Positions 53,647 through 62,669 of a DNA stretch of 64,000 nucleotides are shown in pieces; within the stretch, counting starts at the first letter, position 1; every line of letters begins with the position of its first letter. The notes under the pieces were generated by a model. It ran no database searches and was not told the origin of the DNA. It worked only from the letters and a program-made list of their open reading frames with translations. Made by a program: the position numbers and the translations under genes. This stretch comes from Streptomyces flaveolus (GTDB lineage: Bacteria; Actinomycetota; Actinomycetes; Streptomycetales; Streptomycetaceae): positions 434,001 to 498,000 of the forward strand of contig NZ_BMRV01000002.1 in NCBI RefSeq assembly GCF_014648815.1, in the 5' to 3' direction.

Positions 53647-53835
53647 AACTCGACGGCCCGATCATCGCAGGCGCGGGGGCGCGGGGAAAGGCCGGGCGCG
53701 TGCCGCCGCGGGACCACGCCCCCGTCCACCCGTTCGAGTGACATCCGGTCGATGCCGCCGGCCCGGCACGCCGCAGCGCCTATGGTCGCTCGCCAAGCGC
53801 AGCGGCGGGGGGCACCTGCGCACCGGGGAGGGTTC

Positions 53836-54507
53836 ATGACGACGACGGACACGCCGACCACACCGCGCCCGCGGCTTCCCCGGATCCGGGGCCGTCATCG
53901 CCGGCCGCGTCCCCGCAAGGCCGTCCTCGCGGTCGGCGGCCTGGCGCTGGCGGCCGGCGCCCTGAGCCTCGTACGCCTGGTCCCCGAGCCCGGGGGCGGC
54001 GCCCTGGACGGCTACGGCGCCGAGGCCGCACCGCGCGTGGAGACGGGCAGGAACGGCACGGGGGACTCCGACGAGCACCCGGGCACCGGCTCCACCTCGG
54101 GCGGCGGCGCCACGCCCGGGGTGAGCCCGTCGGCGACGTCCGTCATGGGCGGCCTGAGCGCGTCCCCCCGACCGGGCGACCCGATACCGGACCCGTCCGC
54201 GAGCGGCTCCACGACACCACGCCCGCCGGCGTCGGGTGCTTCCGCCGCGGACCCGTCGGCGGCCGGCTCCACGACCGTCCCACAGCGCCCGAACACGCCG
54301 GACACCCCGCACGCGCCGGGCACCGGCGCCGGGGATCCGACGCCCGCCGAACCGCAGCCCCCGCAGCCCCCGGACGCCGGCACTCCCACGCCGCGCCCCA
54401 CGCCCGCGCCGAGCCGCACGACGCCCGCCCCGCGTCCGGAGCCGCCGGGGGGACTGTGCGTGCCGCTGCTCGGGCTGTGCGTGGACCTGCTGGACGGCGA
54501 CGGCTGA
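53836..54507 (+). CDS. Pro/Ser/Thr-rich membrane-anchored protein, 223 aa
   Basis: An Arg-rich cytoplasmic N-terminus (1-27) and one membrane helix (VLAVGGLALAAGALSLV) precede a long Pro/Ser/Thr/Gly-rich outer stretch. The last 20 residues are hydrophobic with two cysteines (LCVPLLGLCVDLLDGDG). GGGGAGGG precedes the ATG. The low-complexity middle looks like a wall-spanning linker, with the conserved tail as the likely functional part. Function unknown. Confidence 0.72.
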   Translation: MTTTDTPTTPRPRLPRIRGRHRRPRPRKAVLAVGGLALAAGALSLVRLVPEPGGGALDGYGAEAAPRVETGRNGTGDSDEHPGTGSTSGGGATPGVSPSATSVMGGLSASPRPGDPIPDPSASGSTTPRPPASGASAADPSAAGSTTVPQRPNTPDTPHAPGTGAGDPTPAEPQPPQPPDAGTPTPRPTPAPSRTTPAPRPEPPGGLCVPLLGLCVDLLDGDG

Positions 54508-54534
54508 CACCCGCCCACGTCCGCTCCCGGCCGT

Positions 54535-55674
54535 CTACTCCCCGCCGTCGCCCCGCCGGGTGAGCAGCCACGGCTCGACCACGCCGAGACCACGCACCGG
54601 CCGCTGCCACATCGGCTGGAGCCCGAAGCGGTACGCCGGGGGCTCCTCGCCCTCCTTCTCCGCCGCGGCGGCCTCCTCGGCCGCCTCCGCCTCGGAGGAC
54701 GGGGCGTCGCCGGTGCGGATCAGCTCCTCGGCGAAGGCGGAGTCGATGAGCACGGCGTCCTTGGGGGCTATCGAGGTGAGCCGGGAGGCCAGGTTCACGG
54801 TCGTCCCGAAGACATCGCCCATACGGGTGGTCACCGTGCCGAAGGCGAGGCCGACGCGCAGCTCCGGCATGGTCTCGTCGTTCGCCATCGTCTCGATGAG
54901 GCGCAGCGCGATCTCGGCGGCGGTGCCCGCGTCGTCGGCGGCGTACAGCACCTCGTCGCCGAGGGTCTTGATCAGGCGCCCGCCGCGGGCGGCCACCAGG
55001 TCGGCGGCGGTGGTCTCGAAGGCCTCGACGAGCTCGCCGAGCTCCTCCTCCTCCATCCGTCGGGTCAGCCGCGTGAAGCCGACCAGATCGGCGAAGCCGA
55101 CCGCGAGGCGCCGGTCCACCATCTCCTCGTCGTCACCGGCCTGCACGACCCGGCCGGTCGCGGCGGCGAGCTGACGGCGCCAGACGTAGACGAGGAACTC
55201 CTCCAGCTCCGGCAGCAGCAGCTCGACCAGCGGATACGTCACCTCGGTGCGGGTCATCCCCGGCTCCGGCGGCTCGGTCAGGCCCTCCAGGAAGGAGTCG
55301 ATCTGCCACTCGGCCAACCGGGCGGTGGTCTGCCCGGTGGACCGGGCCACCTGCACGGCCATGGCCTCGCTGAGCAGCCCCGCCTCGACCAGACCGGCCA
55401 GGCGGCGCAGGGCCAGGACGTCGGCCTCGGTGAGCGCCTTGGCCTGGCCTATGTCGGCGAAGCCCATGGCCCGCCAGAAACGCGAGGCCAGCTCCATGGA
55501 GACGCCCGCGCTGCGGGCGGCCTGGAAGGGGGTGTAGCGACGCTCGGCGCCCAGGATCAGTCCCTCGAGGCGCAGCGCGAGCGGGTCCTCGCCGGAATCG
55601 GCGGAATCCGGGTCGGGCTCGGGGTCCACCCGGCCGTCCCCGTCCGCGCCGGAGCCCGTGTCGTCGACGGTCAC
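54535..55674 (-). CDS. cya: class III adenylate cyclase, Rv1264-type
   Basis: The 379-residue enzyme makes cAMP. The N-terminal 180 residues form a helical autoinhibitory domain like that of pH-sensing Rv1264. The C-terminal catalytic domain has both metal aspartates (FADLVGF Asp196; LGDEV Asp240), the adenine-selecting Lys236, Asp287, and the transition-state Asn294 and Arg298 (TTVNLASR). It is cytoplasmic. In S. coelicolor, Cya is needed for spore germination and normal development. GTG start. Confidence 0.93.
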   Translation of the reverse strand: MTVDDTGSGADGDGRVDPEPDPDSADSGEDPLALRLEGLILGAERRYTPFQAARSAGVSMELASRFWRAMGFADIGQAKALTEADVLALRRLAGLVEAGLLSEAMAVQVARSTGQTTARLAEWQIDSFLEGLTEPPEPGMTRTEVTYPLVELLLPELEEFLVYVWRRQLAAATGRVVQAGDDEEMVDRRLAVGFADLVGFTRLTRRMEEEELGELVEAFETTAADLVAARGGRLIKTLGDEVLYAADDAGTAAEIALRLIETMANDETMPELRVGLAFGTVTTRMGDVFGTTVNLASRLTSIAPKDAVLIDSAFAEELIRTGDAPSSEAEAAEEAAAAEKEGEEPPAYRFGLQPMWQRPVRGLGVVEPWLLTRRGDGGE

Positions 55675-55780
55675 GCCTGCTGCCCTTCCGATCTGCCGCG
55701 GTCAGGTTCGACCGGCCCCAACTTTACGTCAGGTGTGCCCCAGCTCACTCCCGCGAGCCGTCTCCCGACGGGACGCGTAA

Positions 55781-55854
55781 CCCGGCGTTGCGGGGTGCCC
55801 GGCGTGCATGTGGGCCGGGGGTGGGTTCGCGTGGCCCGGCGTTGCCGGGGTGCC
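55781..55854. repeat. two near-identical 20-bp direct repeats
   Basis: CCCGGCGTTGCGGGGTGCC (55781-55799) recurs at 55835-55854 with one inserted C. They lie in the 585-base gap between cya and birA (55675-56259), in which I see no gene. Confidence 0.6.
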
Positions 55855-55941
55855 TCCCAGGCCGTTCAGGCACTGGGGGAAGGCACGACTGCCCGCAGCC
55901 GGGGCGGAGGCGAGACGGCCGTCAGCCGCGTACGGCGCGGA

Positions 55942-56054
55942 GGGGACGTGTCGGGGGGTGTCCGCCCGCAGCGGTTGGCGCGTCAACGCCCCGCCTGCTC
56001 TTGAGGGACCGATTCCGCGCCGTTCCGAGGACGGACACCCCCCGACACGTCCCC
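55942..56054. repeat. perfect 23-bp inverted repeat around a 67-base core
   Basis: The arms 55942-55964 and 56032-56054 are exact reverse complements (left arm begins GGGGACGTGTCGGGGGG). The core between them holds GTTG-N6-CAAC. It lies far from both neighbouring genes' ends, so it is not a simple terminator. It could be a small miniature transposable or REP-like element. Confidence 0.75.
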
Positions 56055-56099
56055 GACCCACAGCACCCCGCACCGCGCTACCCGCACCCCCACCGAACC

Positions 56100-56248
56100 C
56101 GCACAGGCCGCCGCAGGCAACGACGCCCCACCACCGGAGGCACCCGCAGGCCCCCCGCCCCACCGCCGGAGGCACCCGCAGGCCCCCGCCCCACCGCCGG
56201 AGGCACCCGCACAGGCCGCCGCAGGCACCCCGCGCCACCGCCGGAGGC
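56100..56248. repeat. imperfect 31-44-bp tandem repeats next to birA
   Basis: Units begin CGCCCCACC(A/G)CCGGAGGC at 56124, 56156, 56187 and (degenerate) 56231. The string CGCACAGGCCGCCGCAGGCA occurs both before the array (56100) and inside unit 3. It ends 11 bases before the birA stop. No spacer pattern like CRISPR. Confidence 0.75.
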
Positions 56249-56259
56249 CGCACGCACCC

Positions 56260-57123
56260 TCACGCCAAGCGCAGGTGCACGATGTCCCCCGCCCCCACCG
56301 GCTCCTGCACCCCCGCCTCCGTGGCCAGCACCAACCGCCCGTCCCCGTCCACGGCCACCGCCTCCCCCACCAGCGACCGATCCCCCGGCAGCTCCGCCCG
56401 CACCACCCGCCCGAGCGTCGCGCACCCCGCCGCGTACGCCTCCTGCAGCCCGCTCACCGCCGGGTCCCCTTCGGCCGACCGCCACCGCCCGTACCAGTCC
56501 TCCAGCGCCCGCAGCACCCCCCGCAGCAACGGATCCCGGTCCGTGCTCACCGCCCCGGCCAGCGCCAGCGACCCCGCACGCGGGACCGGCAGCTCCTCCG
56601 CCCGCAGCGTGACGTTGACACCGACACCGATGACCACACCGTCACCGGCCCGTTCCGCCAGGATCCCCCCGGCCTTGCGCTCCTCGCCGCCCACCGTGAC
56701 GAGCAGGTCGTTGGGCCACTTCAGGGCCGTGTCCACCCCCGCCGCCCGGGCCAGCCCGGTCGCGACCGCGACGCCGGTGAGCAGCGGCAGCCAGCCCCAG
56801 CGGGCCACCGGCACCTCCGTGGGCCGCAGCAGCACGGAGAAGAAGAGACCGGAACGGGCCGGTGCCGTCCACTGCCGGTCGAGACGCCCCCGCGCGGCCG
56901 TCTGCTCCTCGGCGACGAGCACGGCGCCCTCGTCCGCCTTCCCCTCCGCGGCGAGCGCCACCAGGTCGGAGTTGGTGGAGCCGGTGCTCTGCACCACGTC
57001 CACCTGCCGCCACAGCCCTCCCTCGCGCACCAGTCCCCGGCGCAGCGCCGTGATGTTGAGGGGCGGCCGGTCCAGGTCGGACCAGCGGCTGTGGGAGGGG
57101 TCGGAGCCATCTCGGGGTGTCAT
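56260..57123 (-). CDS. birA: biotin protein ligase, group I
   Basis: The 287-residue enzyme makes biotinyl-AMP and attaches biotin to carrier lysines. Motifs are RGRLDRQW, LKWPNDLL and KAGGILAE. There is no N-terminal DNA-binding domain, so it is not itself a repressor. It is divergent from pccB and lies near accA2, whose product it biotinylates. ATG at 57123 is preferred; an in-frame GTG at 57150 would include the operator-like palindrome. Confidence 0.93.
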   Translation of the reverse strand: MTPRDGSDPSHSRWSDLDRPPLNITALRRGLVREGGLWRQVDVVQSTGSTNSDLVALAAEGKADEGAVLVAEEQTAARGRLDRQWTAPARSGLFFSVLLRPTEVPVARWGWLPLLTGVAVATGLARAAGVDTALKWPNDLLVTVGGEERKAGGILAERAGDGVVIGVGVNVTLRAEELPVPRAGSLALAGAVSTDRDPLLRGVLRALEDWYGRWRSAEGDPAVSGLQEAYAAGCATLGRVVRAELPGDRSLVGEAVAVDGDGRLVLATEAGVQEPVGAGDIVHLRLA

Positions 57124-57127
57124 GCAA

Positions 57128-57144
57128 CCCACACTAGGTGTGGG
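57128..57144. promoter_or_regulatory. palindrome between birA and pccB
   Basis: CCCACAC-TAG-GTGTGGG is a perfect 7-bp inverted repeat four bases from the birA start and about 90 from pccB. BirA lacks an HTH domain, so some other regulator must bind it. Confidence 0.5.
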
Positions 57145-57233
57145 AAACACCGCACTGCCGATCGGAGGACCCCCTACTACTCTACGGATGAGTAACCGTC
57201 CCCCCTTTTGAGCAGGCAGGGAGCCGCATCCCG

Positions 57234-58835
57234 ATGTCCGAGCCGGAAGAGCAGCAGCCTGACATCCACACGACCGCGGGCAAGCTCGCGGATCTCCAGC
57301 GCCGTATCCAGGAGGCTACGCACGCCGGTTCGGAACGCGCCGTCGAAAAGCAGCACGCCAAGGGCAAACTGACGGCGCGTGAACGCATCGACCTCCTCCT
57401 CGACGAGGGTTCCTTCGTCGAGCTGGACGAGTTCGCCCAGCACCGGTCCACCAACTTCGGCCTGGACAAGAACCGCCCCTACGGCGACGGTGTCGTCACC
57501 GGCTACGGCACCGTCGACGGCCGCCCGGTCGCGGTGTTCTCCCAGGACTTCACCGTCTTCGGCGGAGCCCTCGGCGAGGTCTACGGCCAGAAGATCGTCA
57601 AGGTCATGGACTTCGCGCTGAAGACCGGCTGCCCGGTCATCGGCATCAACGACTCCGGCGGCGCCCGCATCCAGGAAGGCGTGGCCTCCCTCGGCGCCTA
57701 CGGCGAGATCTTCCGCCGCAACACCCACGCCTCCGGGGTGATCCCGCAGATCAGCCTGGTCGTCGGTCCCTGCGCGGGCGGCGCGGTCTACTCCCCCGCC
57801 ATCACCGACTTCACCGTCATGGTCGACCAGACCTCGCACATGTTCATCACCGGCCCGGACGTCATCAAGACGGTCACCGGCGAGGACGTCGGCTTCGAGG
57901 AGCTGGGCGGCGCCCGCACCCACAACTCCACCTCGGGCGTGGCCCACCACATGGCCGGCGACGAGAAGGACGCCATCGAGTACGTCAAGCAGCTGCTGTC
58001 GTACCTGCCGTCCAACAACCTCTCCGAGCCCCCCGCCTTCCCCGAGGAGGCGGACCTCGAGGTCGGCGACGAGGACCGCGAGCTGGACGTGATCGTCCCG
58101 GACTCGGCGAACCAGCCCTACGACATGCACACGGTCATCGAGCACGTCCTCGACGACGCCGAGTTCTTCGAGACCCAGCCGCTGTTCGCGCCGAACATCC
58201 TCACCGGCTTCGGCCGCGTCGAGGGCCGCCCCGTCGGCATCGTCGCCAACCAGCCGATGCAGTTCGCCGGCTGCCTGGACATCACCGCCTCCGAGAAGGC
58301 CGCCCGCTTCGTGCGCACCTGCGACGCCTTCAACGTGCCCGTCCTCACTTTCGTCGACGTCCCCGGCTTCCTGCCCGGCGTGGACCAGGAGCACGACGGC
58401 ATCATCCGCCGCGGCGCCAAACTGATCTTCGCCTACGCCGAGGCCACGGTCCCGCTGATCACGGTCATCACCCGCAAGGCCTTCGGCGGCGCCTACGACG
58501 TCATGGGCTCCAAGCACCTGGGTGCCGACCTCAACCTGGCCTGGCCCACCGCCCAGATCGCCGTCATGGGCGCCCAGGGCGCCGTCAACATCCTGCACCG
58601 CCGCACCCTCGCCGAGGCGGAGGCGAGCGGTGAGGACGTCGAGGCGGTGCGGGCCCGCCTGATCCAGGAGTACGAGGACACCCTCCTCAACCCCTACACG
58701 GCGGCCGAGCGCGGCTACGTCGACGCGGTGATCATGCCGTCCGACACCCGCCGCCACATCGTCCGCGGCCTGCGTCAGCTGCGCACCAAGCGGGAATCCC
58801 TGCCCCCGAAGAAGCACGGCAACATCCCCCTGTAA
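57234..58835 (+). CDS. pccB: propionyl-CoA carboxylase beta subunit (carboxyltransferase)
   Basis: The 533-residue subunit moves carboxyl from biotin to propionyl-CoA, making methylmalonyl-CoA. The carboxybiotin and CoA oxyanion holes ([25 protein letters not shown]) are intact. Asp422 in GAYDVM is the residue known to set propionyl-CoA preference in S. coelicolor PccB; acetyl-preferring AccB has Ile. It is followed by the epsilon subunit gene and uses AccA2 or AccA1 as its biotin carrier subunit. Confidence 0.96.
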   Translation: MSEPEEQQPDIHTTAGKLADLQRRIQEATHAGSERAVEKQHAKGKLTARERIDLLLDEGSFVELDEFAQHRSTNFGLDKNRPYGDGVVTGYGTVDGRPVAVFSQDFTVFGGALGEVYGQKIVKVMDFALKTGCPVIGINDSGGARIQEGVASLGAYGEIFRRNTHASGVIPQISLVVGPCAGGAVYSPAITDFTVMVDQTSHMFITGPDVIKTVTGEDVGFEELGGARTHNSTSGVAHHMAGDEKDAIEYVKQLLSYLPSNNLSEPPAFPEEADLEVGDEDRELDVIVPDSANQPYDMHTVIEHVLDDAEFFETQPLFAPNILTGFGRVEGRPVGIVANQPMQFAGCLDITASEKAARFVRTCDAFNVPVLTFVDVPGFLPGVDQEHDGIIRRGAKLIFAYAEATVPLITVITRKAFGGAYDVMGSKHLGADLNLAWPTAQIAVMGAQGAVNILHRRTLAEAEASGEDVEAVRARLIQEYEDTLLNPYTAAERGYVDAVIMPSDTRRHIVRGLRQLRTKRESLPPKKHGNIPL

Positions 58836-58844
58836 GGAGCCGCT

Positions 58845-59054
58845 GTGACGATCAAGGTCGTACGGGGCAACCCGACCCCCGAGGAGCTCGCCGCCGCCCT
58901 GGCGGTGGTCCGAGCCCGCGCCGCGACGGCGGAGGCCGAGCCGTCCGGCGCGCCGGCCACCAGGGACGCATGGTCCGACCCGTCCCGCATCGCGGCACAC
59001 CGGCTGCCTCAGCCGGGTCCGGCGTCCTGGGGCCGCACGTACTGGCCCAGCTGA
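58845..59054 (+). CDS. pccE: acyl-CoA carboxylase epsilon subunit
   Basis: The 69-residue protein begins IKVVRGNPTPEELAAALAVV, the standard epsilon pattern, and ends in WGRTYWPS. It bridges alpha and beta subunits and raises activity in actinomycetes. GTG start with TAAGGAG that overlaps the pccB stop, so the two are coupled. A hairpin repeat follows. Confidence 0.92.
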   Translation: MTIKVVRGNPTPEELAAALAVVRARAATAEAEPSGAPATRDAWSDPSRIAAHRLPQPGPASWGRTYWPS

Positions 59055-59067
59055 CGGAGACGACCTC

Positions 59068-59136
59068 AGGGGCGCGGGGCTGTGTCCATCCGCGGCTCCG
59101 CCGCGCGGACGCACCTAAGTGGAACCCCGCGCCCCT
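59068..59136. repeat. dispersed Streptomyces palindromic repeat (copy 2) after pccE
   Basis: Outer arms AGGGGCGCGGGG (59068-59079) and its exact complement (59125-59136) enclose an inner CGCGG/CCGCG hairpin (59091-59105). The arm shares the CCCCGCGCCCCT string with the element at 7261-7331. It probably terminates the pccBE operon. Confidence 0.65.
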
Positions 59137-59190
59137 TCTTGAGTACGCATACTCAGGCGCCGCTCCCCCGCTCAGCCGCACGCTGGTGGA

Positions 59191-59319
59191 ATGCTGTGGT
59201 CCGACCCTGAGAACGAGCCGCCCGAGGAACTGCGCGACATGCAGGTCATGCTGCGCCGGCTGGGCGTGTTCCTGGCGCTGGCCATGGTGCTCGCGATGAT
59301 CGTGACCGGTCTCAAGTAG
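59191..59319 (+). CDS. tiny membrane protein, 42 aa
   Basis: The frame encodes an acidic N-terminus ([19 protein letters not shown]) and a membrane helix ([18 protein letters not shown]) ending in Lys. GGTGGA lies just before the ATG. Codon use is Streptomyces-like. I recall similar small proteins annotated between pccE and maf. Function unknown. Confidence 0.7.
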   Translation: MLWSDPENEPPEELRDMQVMLRRLGVFLALAMVLAMIVTGLK

Positions 59320-59350
59320 CCCGCCGGGCCTCCGCCGCTACGCTGGCCGC

Positions 59351-59974
59351 ATGACAGACCAGCAGCCGCGCCGCCGACTCGTCCTAGCCTCCCAGTCCCC
59401 CGCCCGGCTCGGGCTGCTGCGCCAGGCCGGGCTCGACCCGGAGGTGCTCGTGAGCGGCGTCGACGAGGACGCCGTGACCGCCCCCACCCCCGCCGAGCTG
59501 GCCCTCGCCCTCGCCGAGGCCAAGGCCTCCGTGGTGGCCGCGAAGCCCGAGGTGCACGGTGCCCTGGTGATCGGCTGCGACTCGGTGCTGGACCTGGACG
59601 GGCAGGCCCTCGGCAAGCCCGCGGACGCCGAGGAGGCCACCGCCCGCTGGAAGGCGATGCGCGGGCGGGCGGGCACGCTGCAGACCGGCCACTGCGTCTG
59701 GGACACCGCCACCGGCCGCCACGTCTCGGCCACCGCCTCCACCGTCGTCCACTTCGGCGAGCCGGCCGACGAGGAGATCGCCGCCTACGTCGCCTCGGGC
59801 GAGCCGCTGTACGTCGCCGGGGCCTTCACCCTGGACGGCCGCTCGGCGCCGTTCATCGACGGCATCGAGGGCGATCACGGCAACGTGATCGGCATCAGCC
59901 TGCCCCTCGTCCGGCGTCTGCTGGCCCAGCTCGGGGTCGGCATCACGGAGCTGTGGGCGCCGGCGGAGGGCTGA
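59351..59974 (+). CDS. maf: Maf-like nucleotide pyrophosphatase
   Basis: The 207-residue protein has the Maf motifs [27 protein letters not shown] and, late, [19 protein letters not shown]. Maf enzymes hydrolyse modified or canonical nucleoside triphosphates (often dTTP/UTP) as house-cleaning and affect septation. The last 32 bases overlap the convergent membrane-protein gene. Confidence 0.93.
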   Translation: MTDQQPRRRLVLASQSPARLGLLRQAGLDPEVLVSGVDEDAVTAPTPAELALALAEAKASVVAAKPEVHGALVIGCDSVLDLDGQALGKPADAEEATARWKAMRGRAGTLQTGHCVWDTATGRHVSATASTVVHFGEPADEEIAAYVASGEPLYVAGAFTLDGRSAPFIDGIEGDHGNVIGISLPLVRRLLAQLGVGITELWAPAEG

Positions 59975-60422
59975 CCGGGGAGCCGCCGTCGCCCTTGCCG
60001 TCCTCGGCCGGCCCGGCGGCCGGCTCCTCCCGGCCGTCGTAGGTCATCAGCAGCAGCACGATGAGGCCGAGCACCAGGAGCATGAACAGGAAGGCGCTCC
60101 AGCCCACCAGGCCCCAGGTGAAGGCGCCGAGCAGCCCGTGCACCACGGCCGCGCTGATCAGCAGGATGCGGCCCACACCGGCGGGCGGGCGGTTGCGCAG
60201 CGCCACGAGCAGGGCGACCAGCCCGCAGAGCGCGAAGTAGAGACCGAAGACAACGCCGCCGATCTTCGAGGACACGGACATGGTGTCCGGGTCGAGACCG
60301 GCCAGGGACATGTCCTGCCGGTCGACGACGATCCCCAGGAACCAGTTCAGCGCGGCGACGCCGAGTGCCTCCACGAAGAGGACGACCGCCACGATCCACG
60401 CCACCGGCCTGCGCACCGTCAC
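59943..60422 (-). CDS. four-helix membrane protein, 159 aa
   Basis: Four membrane helices are seen ([69 protein letters not shown]), then a Gly/Glu/Pro-rich tail. No named family is recognised. GTG start. Its tail coding overlaps maf on the opposite strand by 32 bases. Confidence 0.78.
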   Translation of the reverse strand: MTVRRPVAWIVAVVLFVEALGVAALNWFLGIVVDRQDMSLAGLDPDTMSVSSKIGGVVFGLYFALCGLVALLVALRNRPPAGVGRILLISAAVVHGLLGAFTWGLVGWSAFLFMLLVLGLIVLLLMTYDGREEPAAGPAEDGKGDGGSPVSPPPAPTAP

Positions 60423-60795
60423 CGGTCCCCACCCACTTTCGACCGCTGCCGCACAGGACAGCTGTTACCCCAAGTACGTTCGAGACGACCTGAACGCTAC
60501 TAACGGGTAAACCTCGGGACAAGGGGTCTGCCGCGAGCAAAGAATCATTGGGCCATTCGTAGGGACTCCACAAAGAAACGGAGTGGCCCGCAGCACGCTC
60601 TCACAGAGACCTTGGCCACATGAGGGGGCTAGGGTTTGCCCGAGGAGTCCTGCGTATCGCGGTACTGCAAGGGATTTCGCGGTCGAGCGAGCCTCGAATC
60701 ACGCTCCGTGTGGGCAAGCTCACCATTGGGGACGGGTCGAAGTGCCGTGTCGGCAGTCCCTAAACTCGGCTTGTTTCAAGGAGGGAGCCTCAATC
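60423..60795. other. gene-free promoter region of accA2
   Basis: Local AT content rises around 60470-60600, consistent with promoters. TAAACT at 60761-60766 is a possible -10 for accA2, about 30 bases from its GTG, with TCGAAG 18 bases before it. TCGTAGGGA near 60560 could be a second, upstream -10. In-frame ORF extension of accA2 through this region is not supported. I see no gene. Confidence 0.45.
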
Positions 60796-62568
60796 GTGCG
60801 CAAGGTGCTCATCGCCAACCGTGGCGAAATCGCTGTCCGCGTGGCCCGGGCCTGCCGGGACGCCGGGATCGCGAGCGTGGCCGTCTACGCGGACCCGGAC
60901 CGGGACGCTCTGCATGTCCGCGCCGCTGATGAGGCGTTCGCCCTGGGTGGTGACACCCCAGCCACCAGCTACCTGGACATCGCCAAGGTACTGAAGGCCG
61001 CGAGCGAGTCGGGCGCGGACGCCATCCATCCCGGCTACGGCTTCCTCTCGGAGAACGCCGAGTTCGCGCAGGCGGTCCTGGACGCCGGTCTGATCTGGAT
61101 CGGTCCGCCGCCGCAGGCCATCCGCGACCTGGGTGACAAGGTCGCCGCCCGGCACATCGCCCAGCGTGCCGGTGCCCCGCTGGTCGCCGGCACCCCGGAC
61201 CCCGTCTCGGGCGCGGAGGAGGTCGTGGCCTTCGCGAAGGAGCACGGCCTGCCCATCGCGATCAAGGCCGCCTTCGGCGGTGGCGGACGCGGTCTGAAGG
61301 TCGCCCGCACCCTCGAAGAGGTGCCCGAGCTGTACGACTCGGCCGTGCGCGAGGCGGTGGCCGCGTTCGGCCGCGGCGAGTGCTTCGTCGAGCGCTACCT
61401 CGACAAGCCCCGCCACGTGGAGACCCAGTGCCTGGCCGACCAGCACGGCAACGTGGTCGTCGTCTCCACCCGTGACTGCTCGCTGCAGCGCCGCCACCAG
61501 AAGCTGGTGGAGGAGGCCCCGGCCCCCTTCCTGTCGGACGCCCAGATGGAGGAGCTGTACTCGTCCTCCAAGGCGATCCTGAAGGAGGCCGGCTACGTCG
61601 GCGCCGGCACCGTCGAGTTCCTCGTCGGCATGGACGGCACGATCTCCTTCCTGGAGGTCAACACCCGCCTGCAGGTCGAGCACCCGGTCACCGAGGAGGT
61701 CGCCGGCATCGACCTGGTCCGCGAGATGTTCCGCATCGCCGACGGCGAGGAGCTCGGCTACGGCGACCCGGAGCTGCGCGGCCACTCCTTCGAGTTCCGC
61801 ATCAACGGCGAGGACCCGGGCCGGGGCTTCCTGCCGGCCCCCGGCACGGTCACCACGTTCGCCCCGCCCAGCGGCCCCGGCGTCCGCCTGGACGCGGGCG
61901 TGGAGTCCGGCAGCGTCATCGGCCCGGCCTGGGACTCGCTGCTCGCCAAGCTGATCGTCACCGGCCGCACCCGCAAGGAGGCCCTGCAGCGCGCCGCCCG
62001 CGCGCTGGAGGAGTTCCAGGTGGAGGGCATGGCCACGGCGATCCCGTTCCACCGCGCGGTGGTGCGTGACCGCGCCTTCGCCCCGGAGCTGACCGGCTCG
62101 ACCGACCCGTTCACGGTCCACACCCGGTGGATCGAGACGGAGTTCGTCAACGAGATCAAGCCGTTCGCGGCCCCCGCGGACACCGAGGCGGACGAGGACG
62201 CGGGCCGTGAGACGGTCGTCGTCGAGGTCGGCGGCAAGCGCCTGGAGGTCTCCCTCCCGTCGTCGCTGGGCATGTCCCTGGCCCGCACCGGCCTGGCGGC
62301 CGGCGCCAAGCCGAAGCGCCGCGCGGCGAAGAAGTCCGGCCCCGCGGCCTCCGGCGACACCCTCGCCTCCCCCATGCAGGGCACCATCGTGAAGATCGCG
62401 GTGGAGGAGGGCCAGGAGGTCCAGGAAGGCGACCTGATCGTCGTCCTGGAGGCCATGAAGATGGAGCAGCCCCTCAACGCCCACAAGTCCGGCACCATCA
62501 AGGGCCTGGGCGCCGAGGTCGGCGCGTCCATCACCTCGGGTGCCGCGATCTGCGAGATCAAGGACTGA
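60796..62568 (+). CDS. accA2: acyl-CoA carboxylase alpha subunit (biotin carboxylase + BCCP)
   Basis: The 590-residue protein has a biotin carboxylase part (1 to about 450; ATP-grasp loop [26 protein letters not shown]) and a C-terminal biotin carrier with [10 protein letters not shown] (biotin on Lys555). Length matches AccA1/AccA2 of S. coelicolor. The GTG start has AAGGAGGGAG. It pairs with PccB/PccE for methylmalonyl-CoA, and with other beta subunits for malonyl-CoA. Confidence 0.95.
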   Translation: MRKVLIANRGEIAVRVARACRDAGIASVAVYADPDRDALHVRAADEAFALGGDTPATSYLDIAKVLKAASESGADAIHPGYGFLSENAEFAQAVLDAGLIWIGPPPQAIRDLGDKVAARHIAQRAGAPLVAGTPDPVSGAEEVVAFAKEHGLPIAIKAAFGGGGRGLKVARTLEEVPELYDSAVREAVAAFGRGECFVERYLDKPRHVETQCLADQHGNVVVVSTRDCSLQRRHQKLVEEAPAPFLSDAQMEELYSSSKAILKEAGYVGAGTVEFLVGMDGTISFLEVNTRLQVEHPVTEEVAGIDLVREMFRIADGEELGYGDPELRGHSFEFRINGEDPGRGFLPAPGTVTTFAPPSGPGVRLDAGVESGSVIGPAWDSLLAKLIVTGRTRKEALQRAARALEEFQVEGMATAIPFHRAVVRDRAFAPELTGSTDPFTVHTRWIETEFVNEIKPFAAPADTEADEDAGRETVVVEVGGKRLEVSLPSSLGMSLARTGLAAGAKPKRRAAKKSGPAASGDTLASPMQGTIVKIAVEEGQEVQEGDLIVVLEAMKMEQPLNAHKSGTIKGLGAEVGASITSGAAICEIKD

Positions 62569-62587
62569 CGCCCGCACGACAGCAGCA

Positions 62588-62640
62588 CGCCCGGGGCGCC
62601 CGGCGGACCACCTCACACGGTCCGCCGGGCGCCCCGGGCG
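62588..62640. terminator. 22-bp-stem terminator between accA2 and DeoR
   Basis: Perfect 22-bp arms (62588-62609, 62619-62640) with a nine-base loop ACCTCACAC lie between the convergent genes accA2 and deoR-type, serving both. Confidence 0.9.
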
Positions 62641-62669
62641 TTCAGGGGGGCGACGGACCGTGCGGCCCC

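Noticed and set aside
56100..56248. Possible CRISPR array.
   Set aside because: Units are contiguous and imperfect with no unique spacers of constant length, and no cas genes are in the window.
55729..56253. A 174-codon minus-strand frame and overlapping plus-strand frames in the cya-birA gap.
   Set aside because: The translation is low-complexity and simply follows the tandem and inverted repeats; there is no ribosome site or known domain.
60583..60795. N-terminal extension of AccA2.
   Set aside because: Homologues begin at [22 protein letters not shown] sits just before the GTG at 60796, and the upstream part is AT-richer promoter-like DNA.
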